From positions 1-64,000 of the forward strand of contig CAZHOG010000005.1 in the NCBI GenBank assembly GCA_964533935.1: a stretch of DNA of 64,000 bases, given 5' to 3'. The translations under genes and the position numbers were made by a program. How positions within the stretch are numbered: the stretch's first letter is position 1; each line of letters starts with the position of its first letter. This stretch comes from RUG14121 sp964533935. GTDB lineage: Bacteria > Bacillota_I > Bacilli_A > RF39 > UBA660. Of this stretch, positions 8,326 through 15,544 are shown one piece after another. A model generated the notes under the pieces. It made no database searches. It saw only the letters and a program-made list of their open reading frames with translations, and was not told the DNA's origin.

Positions 8326-8443
8326 TAGTTTTTTTATTATTTTTCTTTAAATACATTTTGTTGATATATTTTACTTTAACACCTTTTTCAAGACCAAAAC
8401 ATTTTTTTACGCCTTCAGGTAAATTCTTTTTTAAAACTTTCAT
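8321..8443 (-). CDS. Lysine-rich 40-residue small protein upstream of the Mg2+ ATPase
   Basis: This short gene has ATG at 8443, an excellent Shine-Dalgarno (GGAGGATTATT) and an extended -10 (TGATATAAT, 8484-8476). The product is very basic, with about 14 Lys in 40 residues; it starts MKVLKKNLPEGVKKCFGLEK and ends in an Asn/Lys-rich tail. It has no membrane segment. A terminator separates it from the ATPase gene in the same direction, and that gene has its own promoter. It may be an independent small RNA- or membrane-binding peptide, or a leader whose termination is regulated. I do not recognise the family. Confidence 0.65.
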   Translation of the reverse strand: MKVLKKNLPEGVKKCFGLEKGVKVKYINKMYLKKNNKKTK

Positions 8444-8475
8444 AATAATCCTCCAAATCTCGTAATTTCCTATGT

Positions 8476-8484
8476 ATTATATCA
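8476..8484 (-). promoter_or_regulatory. Extended -10 promoter of the 40-residue ORF
   Basis: TGATATAAT on the minus strand (8484-8476), identical to the -10 of the ATPase gene. Confidence 0.6.
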
Positions 8485-8580
8485 TAAAATATATAAAAGA
8501 ATAAATAAATATTAAAAAAATTGATAAACTGTGAAGAAATTATAGCCAATTTCAAAAAATAGTGCTATAGTTTACTTATA

Positions 8581-8616
8581 AGCAGTATTAATTTATTTAA
8601 TACTGCTATTTTTTTT
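8581..8616 (+). terminator. Terminator-like hairpin directly upstream of the HAD-like gene (possible attenuator)
   Basis: AGCAGTATTA (8581-8590) pairs perfectly with TAATACTGCT (8598-8607), followed by AT8. The next base block is the Shine-Dalgarno GGGAGG of the gene at 8630. No plus-strand gene lies upstream for 3 kb, and a possible extended -10 (TGCTATAGT, 8563-8571) precedes the hairpin, so it would sit in the leader of the downstream gene. Confidence 0.65.
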
Positions 8617-8629
8617 CTAGGGAGGATTT

Positions 8630-9220
8630 ATGGATATATTTTTTTGTGATATTCGTGGTACATACACAGGCAGTGAAATATTTAGAGAAGATTCTATAAA
8701 GACTTTTATTGAATTGTTATTAAAGTCTTTAGATCAAGATAATTCTTCTAAATTATATTTTTCGTTTGTTTCGTCAGAGAATTCAGAAACATTAAAAAAG
8801 TATATTAGTGAATTTAAGAAAGCATTAATTGAAATGAATTGTGAAGATATTATTTATTTAGGAAAATGTTATTCTTTGGATGAAATCGTTCATGAGGATT
8901 TATCAACAGAAGCTTATTTAACTGGTAAAACAGCTCAAATTATTAATCATCTTGTTGATAGTGAAGTAGTTAAAAATATTTATATTGCTGATGATACTTT
9001 GTTATTTCATAATATGATTAGCAAATTATTAAATATTACTTTAACAAATTCAAAGAAAAGTAACAAAATAATTCACATGATTCCAGGGTTAGAAAATACT
9101 TCTAAAATTAAAATACATAGTGCTTCACAATATTTTTATTCAGAAGAAAGAGGAATAAACGGCCTTAATAAATGCATTTTAAATAAAATAGAAAATCAAA
9201 AAAAATTAGTATTAAAATAA
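8630..9220 (+). CDS. HAD-like hypothetical protein
   Basis: A 196-residue cytosolic protein. The N-terminus MDIFFCDIRGTYTG resembles HAD motif I (DxxGT), and YIADDTLLFHNMI near residue 120 resembles the acidic motif IV. In standard HAD phosphatases motif I is DxDGT, so the second Asp is replaced by Arg (DIRGT) and phosphatase activity is uncertain. I cannot name the family. The start ATG follows GGGAGGATTT. The leader carries the terminator-like hairpin 8581-8616 and the gene ends in its own terminator, so it is a single-gene unit that may be controlled by attenuation. Confidence 0.55.
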   Translation: MDIFFCDIRGTYTGSEIFREDSIKTFIELLLKSLDQDNSSKLYFSFVSSENSETLKKYISEFKKALIEMNCEDIIYLGKCYSLDEIVHEDLSTEAYLTGKTAQIINHLVDSEVVKNIYIADDTLLFHNMISKLLNITLTNSKKSNKIIHMIPGLENTSKIKIHSASQYFYSEERGINGLNKCILNKIENQKKLVLK

Positions 9221-9240
9221 ACAATTAATTGTTTATTTTT
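9216..9240 (+). terminator. Terminator after the HAD-like gene
   Basis: AATAAACAAT (9216-9225) and ATTGTTTATT (9228-9237) pair perfectly, followed by T. The stop codon TAA lies in the left arm. Confidence 0.75.
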
Positions 9241-9281
9241 ATTTTAGTGATATAATTCATATTAAAAAAGAGGTGTATTTT

Positions 9282-10007
9282 ATGAAAAAAATCGCAATTA
9301 TTACTGGTGCAAGTAGTGAACTTGGGAAAAGTATTGCTCTAAAATTTTATAATAATAATTATTATTTAATCTTATTATATAATAATTCATATGATTCAAT
9401 TTGTGATTTGACTAATAAAATTAACAATGAATGCAAAAGTTATAAATGTGACTTTAATAATATAAAAGAATTAAATAATACTTTAGAAAGTATAAAATCA
9501 GAATATAAAGAGATAGATGTATTAGTAAATTGTGCTGCTTATTGTAATGATTGTTCTTTTGAAGAAAAAAGTATTCAAGAGTTTCAAAAAATATTAAACA
9601 TTAATTTAATTGCACCTTTTTATATCTCTAAAGAAATTGGACTAACAATGTTTGAAAATAAAAGTGGAAAAATCATAAATATTGCTTCCACAAATGGTAT
9701 TGATACAAATTATGTTGAAAGTCTTGATTATGATGCATCAAAAGCAGGTTTAATAAATTTGGCAAAAAATTTAGCAAAACAATTTGCTCCATATATAAAT
9801 GTTAACTGTGTTGCTCCTGGCTGGATTAATAATAGTACAACAAAAAATATGGAAAAAGTTTTTTTTGAAGAAGAAAAAAATAAAATATTATTAAAAAGAT
9901 TTGCAGAACCCGAAGAAATTGCTAATGTGGTTTATTTTTTAGCAACAGAAGATGCAAAATATATTAATGGACAGACTATAAGAGTAGATGGTGGAATTAA
10001 CAATTAA
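9282..10007 (+). CDS. Short-chain dehydrogenase/reductase, FabG-like
   Basis: A 241-residue classical SDR enzyme using NAD(P)H. Seen: cofactor motif TGASSELGKSIA (residues about 7-18; the usual second Gly is Glu), VNCAAY in place of NNAG, catalytic Tyr150 and Lys154 in YDASK, and the C-terminal GQTIRVDGG typical of the FabG branch. The start ATG 9282 follows GAGGTG; the in-frame GTG at 9273 is part of that Shine-Dalgarno. It precedes the YnbB-like gene by 15 bases and is probably co-transcribed. The substrate is unknown; a 3-oxoacyl-ACP role is possible, but no other fatty-acid genes are near. Confidence 0.85.
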   Translation: MKKIAIITGASSELGKSIALKFYNNNYYLILLYNNSYDSICDLTNKINNECKSYKCDFNNIKELNNTLESIKSEYKEIDVLVNCAAYCNDCSFEEKSIQEFQKILNINLIAPFYISKEIGLTMFENKSGKIINIASTNGIDTNYVESLDYDASKAGLINLAKNLAKQFAPYINVNCVAPGWINNSTTKNMEKVFFEEEKNKILLKRFAEPEEIANVVYFLATEDAKYINGQTIRVDGGINN

Positions 10008-10022
10008 AAAGGAGTAAGAAAG

Positions 10023-11249
10023 ATGGATGTTGAAAAAATAATAAATGATTCTGAAAAAGAATTAAAAGATATATTTCAAAATTTAGATGAAAATGAGTAT
10101 TATTTTAGCAAAAGAGTATTAAATGCATTTTGGAATAATAGAGTTAGTGAATCTTGCTTTAATTCAACAACAGGTTACGGATATGATGATTTAGGAAGAG
10201 ATACAATTGAAAAAGTTTTTGCTGAAGTTTTAGGAGCAGAAGATGCATTAGTTAGAAATCAATTTATTTCTGGAAGCCATGCTTTAAACGTTTGTTTCTT
10301 TGCCTTATTAAGACCAAACGATTTATTATTAAGTATAAGTGGTACTCCATATGATACGTTGCATGAAGTAATTGGAATAAAAAAAAATAATAGTTCTTTA
10401 AGTTCTTTTGGAATAAAATATGATGAGATTGATTTATTGAATGATGATTTTGATTATGAAAAAATAGGTGAATATTTAAAAAACAACAAAGTTAAAGTAG
10501 TAGAGATTCAAAGAAGTAAAGGCTATTCAACAAGAAAAAGTATTTCTATTGATAAGATAAAAGAAGTATCAACATTTATCCACAATATAAATAAAGATAT
10601 TATTATTATGGTTGATAATTGTTATTGTGAATTTGTAGAAAAAAGTAGTCCACTAGAAGTTGGATGTGACATTATGGTCGGCTCTTTAATTAAAAATCTT
10701 GGCTCAGGAATTGCTCCTAATGGTGCATATATTGCTGGAAGAAAAGATTTAATAGATCTAGCAGGAGAAAGATTAACACTTCCAGGTGAAGGAAGAGAAG
10801 TTGGACCTAGTTTAGGAATAAACAAAAGTATTTTACAAGGATTATATTTTGCTCCATCAGTTGTTAATTCTAGTTTAAAAATGGCAATATTAACATCAAA
10901 AGTTATGGAAACAATTGGTTTTAAAGTTGAACCATTAGCAAATGAAAAAAGAGTTGATATTGTCCAAAATATTATATTTAATGATCAAGAAAAATTAATT
11001 AAGTATTGCCAAGGTATTCAAAGTGCATCACCAATTGATTCATTTGCTTTACCTATGCCTTGGGATATGCCAGGTTATGATAATCAAGTTATAATGGCTG
11101 CTGGAACATTTAATCAAGGTTCATCAATTGAACTTTCTTGTGATGGACCCCTTAGAGAACCATATATTGCTTATCAACAAGGATCTCTTTCTTACAGTTA
11201 TGGTAAAATTGCTTTGACAAAGGCAATTAAATATTTATTAGAAAAGTAA
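10023..11249 (+). CDS. ynbB: PLP-dependent lyase-like protein of the YnbB / aluminium-resistance family
   Basis: A 408-residue fold-type I PLP enzyme matching the methionine gamma-lyase-like family often named aluminium resistance protein (YnbB in Bacillus). Characteristic segments: TGYGYDDLGRDTIEKVFAEV near residue 46, the DALVRNQFISGSHAL motif, VDNCYCEF with the PLP-ring Asp, and GSLIKNLGSGIAPNG with the predicted Schiff-base Lys224. Members are assumed to act on sulfur amino acids; the true substrate is not settled. The start ATG follows AAGGAG. The gene ends in a terminator that overlaps the promoter of the next operon. Confidence 0.85.
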   Translation: MDVEKIINDSEKELKDIFQNLDENEYYFSKRVLNAFWNNRVSESCFNSTTGYGYDDLGRDTIEKVFAEVLGAEDALVRNQFISGSHALNVCFFALLRPNDLLLSISGTPYDTLHEVIGIKKNNSSLSSFGIKYDEIDLLNDDFDYEKIGEYLKNNKVKVVEIQRSKGYSTRKSISIDKIKEVSTFIHNINKDIIIMVDNCYCEFVEKSSPLEVGCDIMVGSLIKNLGSGIAPNGAYIAGRKDLIDLAGERLTLPGEGREVGPSLGINKSILQGLYFAPSVVNSSLKMAILTSKVMETIGFKVEPLANEKRVDIVQNIIFNDQEKLIKYCQGIQSASPIDSFALPMPWDMPGYDNQVIMAAGTFNQGSSIELSCDGPLREPYIAYQQGSLSYSYGKIALTKAIKYLLEK

Positions 11250-11266
11250 TTGCTTTTCTTTTTTTT
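11240..11266 (+). terminator. Terminator after the ynbB-like gene
   Basis: AGAAAAG (11240-11246) and CTTTTCT (11253-11259) with a 6-base loop and a long T run. The right arm overlaps the -35 box of the next promoter. Confidence 0.65.
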
Positions 11267-11310
11267 ATTTGGTAGAATATCCTAAATGCAAAAAAATTGC
11301 ATTTAGGAGG
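11250..11310 (+). promoter_or_regulatory. Promoter and 11-bp palindrome controlling the permease/Fur operon
   Basis: TTGCTT (11250-11255), 17-base spacer and TAGAAT (11273-11278) form a good promoter. A perfect inverted repeat, CCTAAATGCAA (11281-11291) and TTGCATTTAGG (11297-11307) with a 5-base centre, covers the expected transcription start and runs into the Shine-Dalgarno AGGAGG (11305-11310). It can be a dimer operator for the Fur-family protein encoded two genes on, or an RNA hairpin that hides the ribosome site. Confidence 0.65.
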
Positions 11311-11315
11311 AAAAC

Positions 11316-12161
11316 ATGAAAGATATTCTATTAGATACATTAATTGATTCAGTAAAATTGGTACCATTTTTATTTATTACATTTTTACTTATGGAATTGA
11401 TTGAACATAAATTATCGAAAAAGAGTGAAAAAACAATTGAAAAAGCCGGAAAATTCGGACCAATAATAGGTTCCTTATTGGGGGCTATTCCACAATGTGG
11501 ATTCTCTGTTGCAGCAACAAATTTCTTTTCTGCTAGAATAGTTTCAATGGGAACTCTAGTTGCAATATATTTGTCAACATCTGATGAAATGATTCCAATC
11601 TTAATTTCAGAAAAAGCAAATGTAATACTCATTTTAAAAATAATTGCCTTGAAAATAATTATAGGAATGGCTATAGGTTTATTAATTGATTTTATATTTA
11701 ATAAAAGAGTTAACAAAAACAATAAAATTCATGATTTATGTGAAGAAGAAAATTGTGGCTGTAAAAATCATTTATTAATTTCTGTAATAAAACATACTTG
11801 GAATATTATTATATTTATTGCTTTGATTAGTTTTGTTTTAAATTCCTTATTTTATTTTATTGGAGAAGATAATCTTTCAAAATATTTATTAAAAAATAGT
11901 ATTTTTGAACCATTTATTACAAGTTTAATTGGTTTAATACCAAATTGTGGTGCAAGCGTAGTAATAACGGAATTGTATTTAAAAAGTACTATTTCATTTG
12001 GTGCTTTAATTTCAGGTTTATTAACTGGAAGCGGAGTTGCTTTGATGGTATTATTTAAGGAAAACAAAAATCTTAAAGAAAACCTTTGTATCTTAGGTAT
12101 TATATATTTAGTAGGATCTATATTTGGAATTATTCTAAATTTAATAGGAGTTGCATTTTAA
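11316..12161 (+). CDS. Putative heavy-metal/arsenic efflux permease (ArsP_2-like)
   Basis: A 281-residue integral membrane protein with about 8-10 hydrophobic segments in two similar halves. Each half has a Gly-Pro-Cys motif: GSLLGAIPQCGFSVAA near residue 55 and SLIGLIPNCGASVVI near residue 208, which mark the putative 10-TM heavy-metal exporter family. A central loop has a Cys-rich patch (EEENCGCKNH) that could sense or bind metal. It is the first gene of an operon with a Fur regulator whose start overlaps its stop (TAATG), and a palindrome sits on the promoter. This suggests metal-regulated transport; the metal and direction are inference. Confidence 0.75.
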   Translation: MKDILLDTLIDSVKLVPFLFITFLLMELIEHKLSKKSEKTIEKAGKFGPIIGSLLGAIPQCGFSVAATNFFSARIVSMGTLVAIYLSTSDEMIPILISEKANVILILKIIALKIIIGMAIGLLIDFIFNKRVNKNNKIHDLCEEENCGCKNHLLISVIKHTWNIIIFIALISFVLNSLFYFIGEDNLSKYLLKNSIFEPFITSLIGLIPNCGASVVITELYLKSTISFGALISGLLTGSGVALMVLFKENKNLKENLCILGIIYLVGSIFGIILNLIGVAF

Positions 12162-12562
12162 TGAATATTGATATTTTTAAAAGATTTAATATAAAAAAAA
12201 CTAAACAAAGAGAAGCGATTTATGCTATAATAGCAAACACTGAAAAAGATATGTCTTTAAAAGATATTATTAGTCAGGCTAAAGATATCAATAATTCAAC
12301 TGTTTATAGAATTATTGATTTGTTTGTAGAAAAAAAAATAATTTTTAAAAGAATTAGTTCTAAAAATGAAATTTTTTATGAAGTAAATTCATTGGAAGAT
12401 AAGCATTATATTAAATGTGTTAAATGCCATAAAAAAGAAGAAATAGAAATGTGTCCTATTTCAGATATTGATTTAAAAGGTTTTAAAATTATAAATCATG
12501 ATATAGAAATAAATGGTATATGTAATGATTGTTATTCGGAGGGGAAAAATGGAAAATTATAG
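12161..12562 (+). CDS. Fur-family transcriptional regulator
   Basis: A 134-residue metal-responsive repressor. The N-terminal winged helix (1-80) has KKTKQREAIYAIIAN and NNSTVYRIIDLF, the recognition helix region of Fur/Zur/PerR. The C-terminal dimerisation part has two CxxC pairs, CVKC and CNDC, the structural zinc site, plus His residues near 88 and 118. It overlaps the permease gene by one base, with AGGAG ten bases before ATG; the open frame extends upstream but that part lies inside the permease gene. It probably represses its own operon through the palindrome at 11281-11307. Which Fur subgroup it belongs to cannot be decided by eye. Confidence 0.88.
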   Translation: MNIDIFKRFNIKKTKQREAIYAIIANTEKDMSLKDIISQAKDINNSTVYRIIDLFVEKKIIFKRISSKNEIFYEVNSLEDKHYIKCVKCHKKEEIEMCPISDIDLKGFKIINHDIEINGICNDCYSEGKNGKL

Positions 12563-13286
12563 AGTTCAAATAGTAATGGAAAATGATAAAATAAATTTTT
12601 CAGAAAGTATTATAAAAAACAAGAAATTATTAGGTATTGAACCTGATAATACCACTTTTTTGCTAAATGGATTGCAAGAAAAAAAGAATATTAATAAGTG
12701 GCGTAAAGAATTAATAAAAATTCCCACTGATGTGATGAAAGGATTTTTTGATTTTTTTGCACAAGCAGTAAATATAAATGATGATATTAATAAAGATATT
12801 ATTACAAAATTTAATGAAATATCAAATGAGTCATTAGATAATAATGAACTTACAAATATTTTTTATATTATAAAATATATAATAGTTGAATATTTTCAAA
12901 TAATTAATCGGGTAATAGCAATAGAACCTCAAGCTATTAATAATGAAGCTAATAATAATATAAAGATATTAAATTATCATATTGAAAAAATTGATAAAAA
13001 AGTAGAACAAACAAATCAAGGAATTAATAAAGATATATTAAGAATAAAAGTATTATTTAATAATAAGTATTCTGATTTATATGATTTTGATTTAATAAAT
13101 GAACTTGCTGATTATTTATTTGATAAGTTAAATCAAAATTATATTAAGAGATTGTATTTTATAAAATCTATATTGAATAAAAAATTGAATCAAAATGAAT
13201 CAGAATACTTTAGTTCAAAGATAGTAATTAATAAAATAAATAAAGTTAAAGAAGAACAAGAAATGCATTTGATTAAAAGAAAATAA
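12549..13286 (+). CDS. Hypothetical protein downstream of the Fur regulator
   Basis: A 245-residue cytosolic protein rich in Asn, Ile, Lys and Glu, mostly helical, with predicted coiled-coil character around residues 135-160 (NIKILNYHIEKIDKKVEQ). I do not recognise it. The start ATG 12549 follows GGAGGGGAAAA and overlaps the end of the Fur gene by 14 bases, so the two are translationally coupled and share the operon with the permease. It has no membrane segment or cysteine motif. It may be a lineage-specific partner of the metal operon, or simply be carried with it. Confidence 0.65.
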   Translation: MENYRVQIVMENDKINFSESIIKNKKLLGIEPDNTTFLLNGLQEKKNINKWRKELIKIPTDVMKGFFDFFAQAVNINDDINKDIITKFNEISNESLDNNELTNIFYIIKYIIVEYFQIINRVIAIEPQAINNEANNNIKILNYHIEKIDKKVEQTNQGINKDILRIKVLFNNKYSDLYDFDLINELADYLFDKLNQNYIKRLYFIKSILNKKLNQNESEYFSSKIVINKINKVKEEQEMHLIKRK

Positions 13287-13337
13287 GAGCAAAATAATTA
13301 ATTATATGATAAAATCAAAAAAGAGGGCGTGGTTAAA

Positions 13338-13949
13338 TTGAATAGTTTTATGTTTTATGATAGAAATTTTACATATGTATATAATAAGGATAATGAATAT
13401 GTTTTTTCATATAAGTTAAAAAATATATATTTTGATAATAGAATTTTAAAAATAAATATGGATGAAAATAAAAAAATATTGGGAATAAAAATAATTGATT
13501 TTTTACCAAATAATGCAAAATCTGTTGTTACTGTTGATCGTTTGGAAAATAATTATTTTGATATAAAATCATATTCTAATTTATATGAAGAAATTATTAT
13601 AGATGATGAATTCCATTATAAAGATATGAATGTTAAATGTCATACAATGATAGATGAAAACATGAATAAAGATTTTTTTGAAGTTGAATTGAGAAAAAAT
13701 GGTAGTAAAAAAATAATTAAATTATTACAAGATAAACAATTAAATTATATTTATTTTGATGCTAAAGAATTGAGAGAAAAAGCGGATCACATTTCAATAG
13801 ATTCTTTAGATAATTTTAGAATTATATCAAAATCTATTCAGTGGATTGATGTTTTTTCAAATTTTGCAGTTAATGCATTTAAAAATTTACAAAGTCAAAT
13901 TGATGAAGTAGATATAGATGAAATGAAATTAGAACGTAAGAACAGTTAA
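13338..13949 (+). CDS. Hypothetical protein, 203 residues
   Basis: I do not recognise this cytosolic protein. It has a beta-rich N-terminal half (short strands such as FTYVYNKDNEYVFSYKLKNI) and a helical C-terminus ending with acidic residues. The start chosen is TTG 13338, ten bases after AGAGGG; GTG 13329 is too close to that site and ATG 13350 too far. A -10-like TATGAT lies before it, so it may have its own promoter. The stop is followed directly by a terminator. No functional hint is visible. Confidence 0.6.
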   Translation: MNSFMFYDRNFTYVYNKDNEYVFSYKLKNIYFDNRILKINMDENKKILGIKIIDFLPNNAKSVVTVDRLENNYFDIKSYSNLYEEIIIDDEFHYKDMNVKCHTMIDENMNKDFFEVELRKNGSKKIIKLLQDKQLNYIYFDAKELREKADHISIDSLDNFRIISKSIQWIDVFSNFAVNAFKNLQSQIDEVDIDEMKLERKNS

Positions 13950-13963
13950 ATAACTGTTTTTTT
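13941..13963 (+). terminator. Terminator
   Basis: AACAGTTA (13941-13948) and TAACTGTT (13951-13958) plus a T run; the stop codon lies in the stem. Confidence 0.75.
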
Positions 13964-13976
13964 ATTTTGAAAAATT

Positions 13977-14022
13977 AAAATATTGTTAAAATATTGTTTT
14001 TGATTTTTAAATTTGATATAAT
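13977..14022 (+). promoter_or_regulatory. Promoter with tandem 11-base repeat (WalR/PhoP-type box candidate)
   Basis: The 11-base unit AAAATATTGTT is repeated exactly at 13977-13987 and 13988-13998; read as TGTTAA-N5-TGTTTT it is close to the WalR/PhoP direct-repeat consensus. An extended -10, TGATATAAT, follows at 14014-14022. Confidence 0.5.
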
Positions 14023-14043
14023 TCTTTTTGAGGAGGAAGTAAA

Positions 14044-14838
14044 ATGAAAAAGATTAAATATTTATTATTAACATTGGCTATGTTAATTATAATCCCATTT
14101 AATACACAAGCTGCTTCAAAAGAACCAATAAATGTTCATATTTTTAGAGGAGAAGGATGCGGATATTGTGCTGCAGCATTAGAATTTTTTGATAGTATTG
14201 AAGACGAATATGGTCAATATTTTAACTTAGTAGAGCATGAAGTATGGAATGATACTGATAATGCTACATTAATGACAGAAGTTGCTTCATATTTTGGTGA
14301 AACTGTTAATGGTGTTCCATATATTGTTATTGGAGAAAAAACTTTCCAAGGATATACTGAAAGCTATAATGAAGAAATTAAAACTGCAATTAAAAATTCT
14401 TACGAAAGTGGAAATTTTGTAGATGTAGTTGAACAAGTTCAAGGAGGAGCTACTTCTGGAACAAAATCTTCAAAAAATGATAAAGATAGTAATACAACTT
14501 CTATTATAATTATTGGAGCTGCTTTAGTTGGTTTCGCTGCATTAGTATATTTTGCAAGAGACACTAAAGATGAAGATGAAGAAATCATTGAAGAAGTTAA
14601 AGAAGAAAAAGTTATTGTTGAAGAACCTAAAAAAGTTGTTTCTAAAACAACTTCTAAAAATACAACAACTAAAAAATCTACACCTGCTGCAAAATCTACT
14701 TCAACAGCTGCTAAAAAAACAACTACAACTACTAAAAAAACAACTAGTAGTAATGTTAAAAAGTCAAATACAACAAAGAAAACTACAACTCCAAAAAAGA
14801 CTACTACAGCAAAAAAAACTACAACAACTAAAAAATAA
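14044..14838 (+). CDS. Secreted, membrane-anchored thioredoxin/glutaredoxin-like protein with Lys/Thr-rich tail
   Basis: A 264-residue protein. Signal peptide 1-23 (KKIKYLLLTLAMLIIIPF, cut near QAA), then a thioredoxin-fold domain (about 28-125) with active-site CGYC and the cis-Pro segment VNGVPYIVI, so a disulfide oxidoreductase outside the membrane. A membrane segment follows near 155-173 (TTSIIIIGAALVGFAALVYF), then an acidic stretch and about 75 residues made almost only of Lys, Thr, Ser and Ala (TTKK-type repeats). If the membrane segment is a stop-transfer helix, that basic tail is cytosolic, which is unusual. The start ATG follows GAGGAGG. Two phased repeats precede the promoter. Confidence 0.8.
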   Translation: MKKIKYLLLTLAMLIIIPFNTQAASKEPINVHIFRGEGCGYCAAALEFFDSIEDEYGQYFNLVEHEVWNDTDNATLMTEVASYFGETVNGVPYIVIGEKTFQGYTESYNEEIKTAIKNSYESGNFVDVVEQVQGGATSGTKSSKNDKDSNTTSIIIIGAALVGFAALVYFARDTKDEDEEIIEEVKEEKVIVEEPKKVVSKTTSKNTTTKKSTPAAKSTSTAAKKTTTTTKKTTSSNVKKSNTTKKTTTPKKTTTAKKTTTTKK

Positions 14839-14862
14839 CAATCATTTGATTGTTATTTTTTT
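14831..14862. terminator. Bidirectional terminator
   Basis: AAAAATAACAATCA (14831-14844) pairs with TGATTGTTATTTTT (14847-14860). It serves the thioredoxin-like gene and the convergent DUF308-like gene. Confidence 0.8.
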
Positions 14863-15446
14863 AATGTGTTATATAAGTCTATTCCTGCACATATTATCAT
14901 CCAAACACCTAATATTGTAAGTATAATGTTTTGAAAAAATATTGTATATAATCCCATTATAATAACTATAACTGCTTCAATTATATTTAAATTGGCAGTT
15001 TTTTTATCAATTAAGTAAAGATTTGAAATGCCAATTAATTTTGTAATTCCTGTAATTAGTAACCATATTCCGATAATTAAATTTAAGAAGGTTTGAATAA
15101 TACTAGAAAGCAATATTATTAATAAGCCAATAGCTATGGCAATAATGCCGGTATTTAACGCGATTGTATTTTCAATTTTTAATTGATTTTTTAATTGAAC
15201 ATATTTAATAATATTATATATTCCAAATCCTGTAATAAATGCTCCAATAATATAACAAGCATATATAATTACTGTATTTGAATTGGTAAGAAATATTACA
15301 CCTATCAATCCCATTAATATAGGAGAAATAAAATTTTTATTTTTACTAAATTCTTCTTTAAATTTCTTTCCATCATATTGTTTCTTTTTTGATTTAGGCT
15401 TAATTATTTCAACATCTTTTTCTTCAATCGTTTTTATAAAAATCAC
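14853..15446 (-). CDS. DUF308/HdeD-like membrane protein
   Basis: A 197-residue protein with a charged cytosolic N-terminus (about 1-40) and six hydrophobic segments in three pairs, each pair ending with a GI-W/Y-II-GI-L pattern typical of DUF308 (HdeD-like) proteins. Function unknown; HdeD is linked to acid stress in enterobacteria. The conventional start is GTG 15446, but it has almost no leader: the -10 TATAAT is at 15464-15459. An ATA codon at 15437 lies four bases after AAGGATGTGAT, a near-perfect Shine-Dalgarno, giving a second candidate start. See the finding on ATA starts. Confidence 0.75.
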   Translation of the reverse strand: MIFIKTIEEKDVEIIKPKSKKKQYDGKKFKEEFSKNKNFISPILMGLIGVIFLTNSNTVIIYACYIIGAFITGFGIYNIIKYVQLKNQLKIENTIALNTGIIAIAIGLLIILLSSIIQTFLNLIIGIWLLITGITKLIGISNLYLIDKKTANLNIIEAVIVIIMGLYTIFFQNIILTILGVWMIICAGIDLYNTLKK

Positions 15447-15544
15447 ATCCTTATTAATATTATAACTTCTATTTTTAAATAATCAATAGAATTTGTAAAT
15501 CAATTGTGCTACAATATGGTTAGAATAAGATGGGAAGATATAAT

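Noticed and set aside
14552..14920. A Lys/Leu/Gln-rich reading frame over the thioredoxin-like gene
   Set aside because: It is a frame-shifted shadow of the Lys/Thr repeat tail and has no start site.
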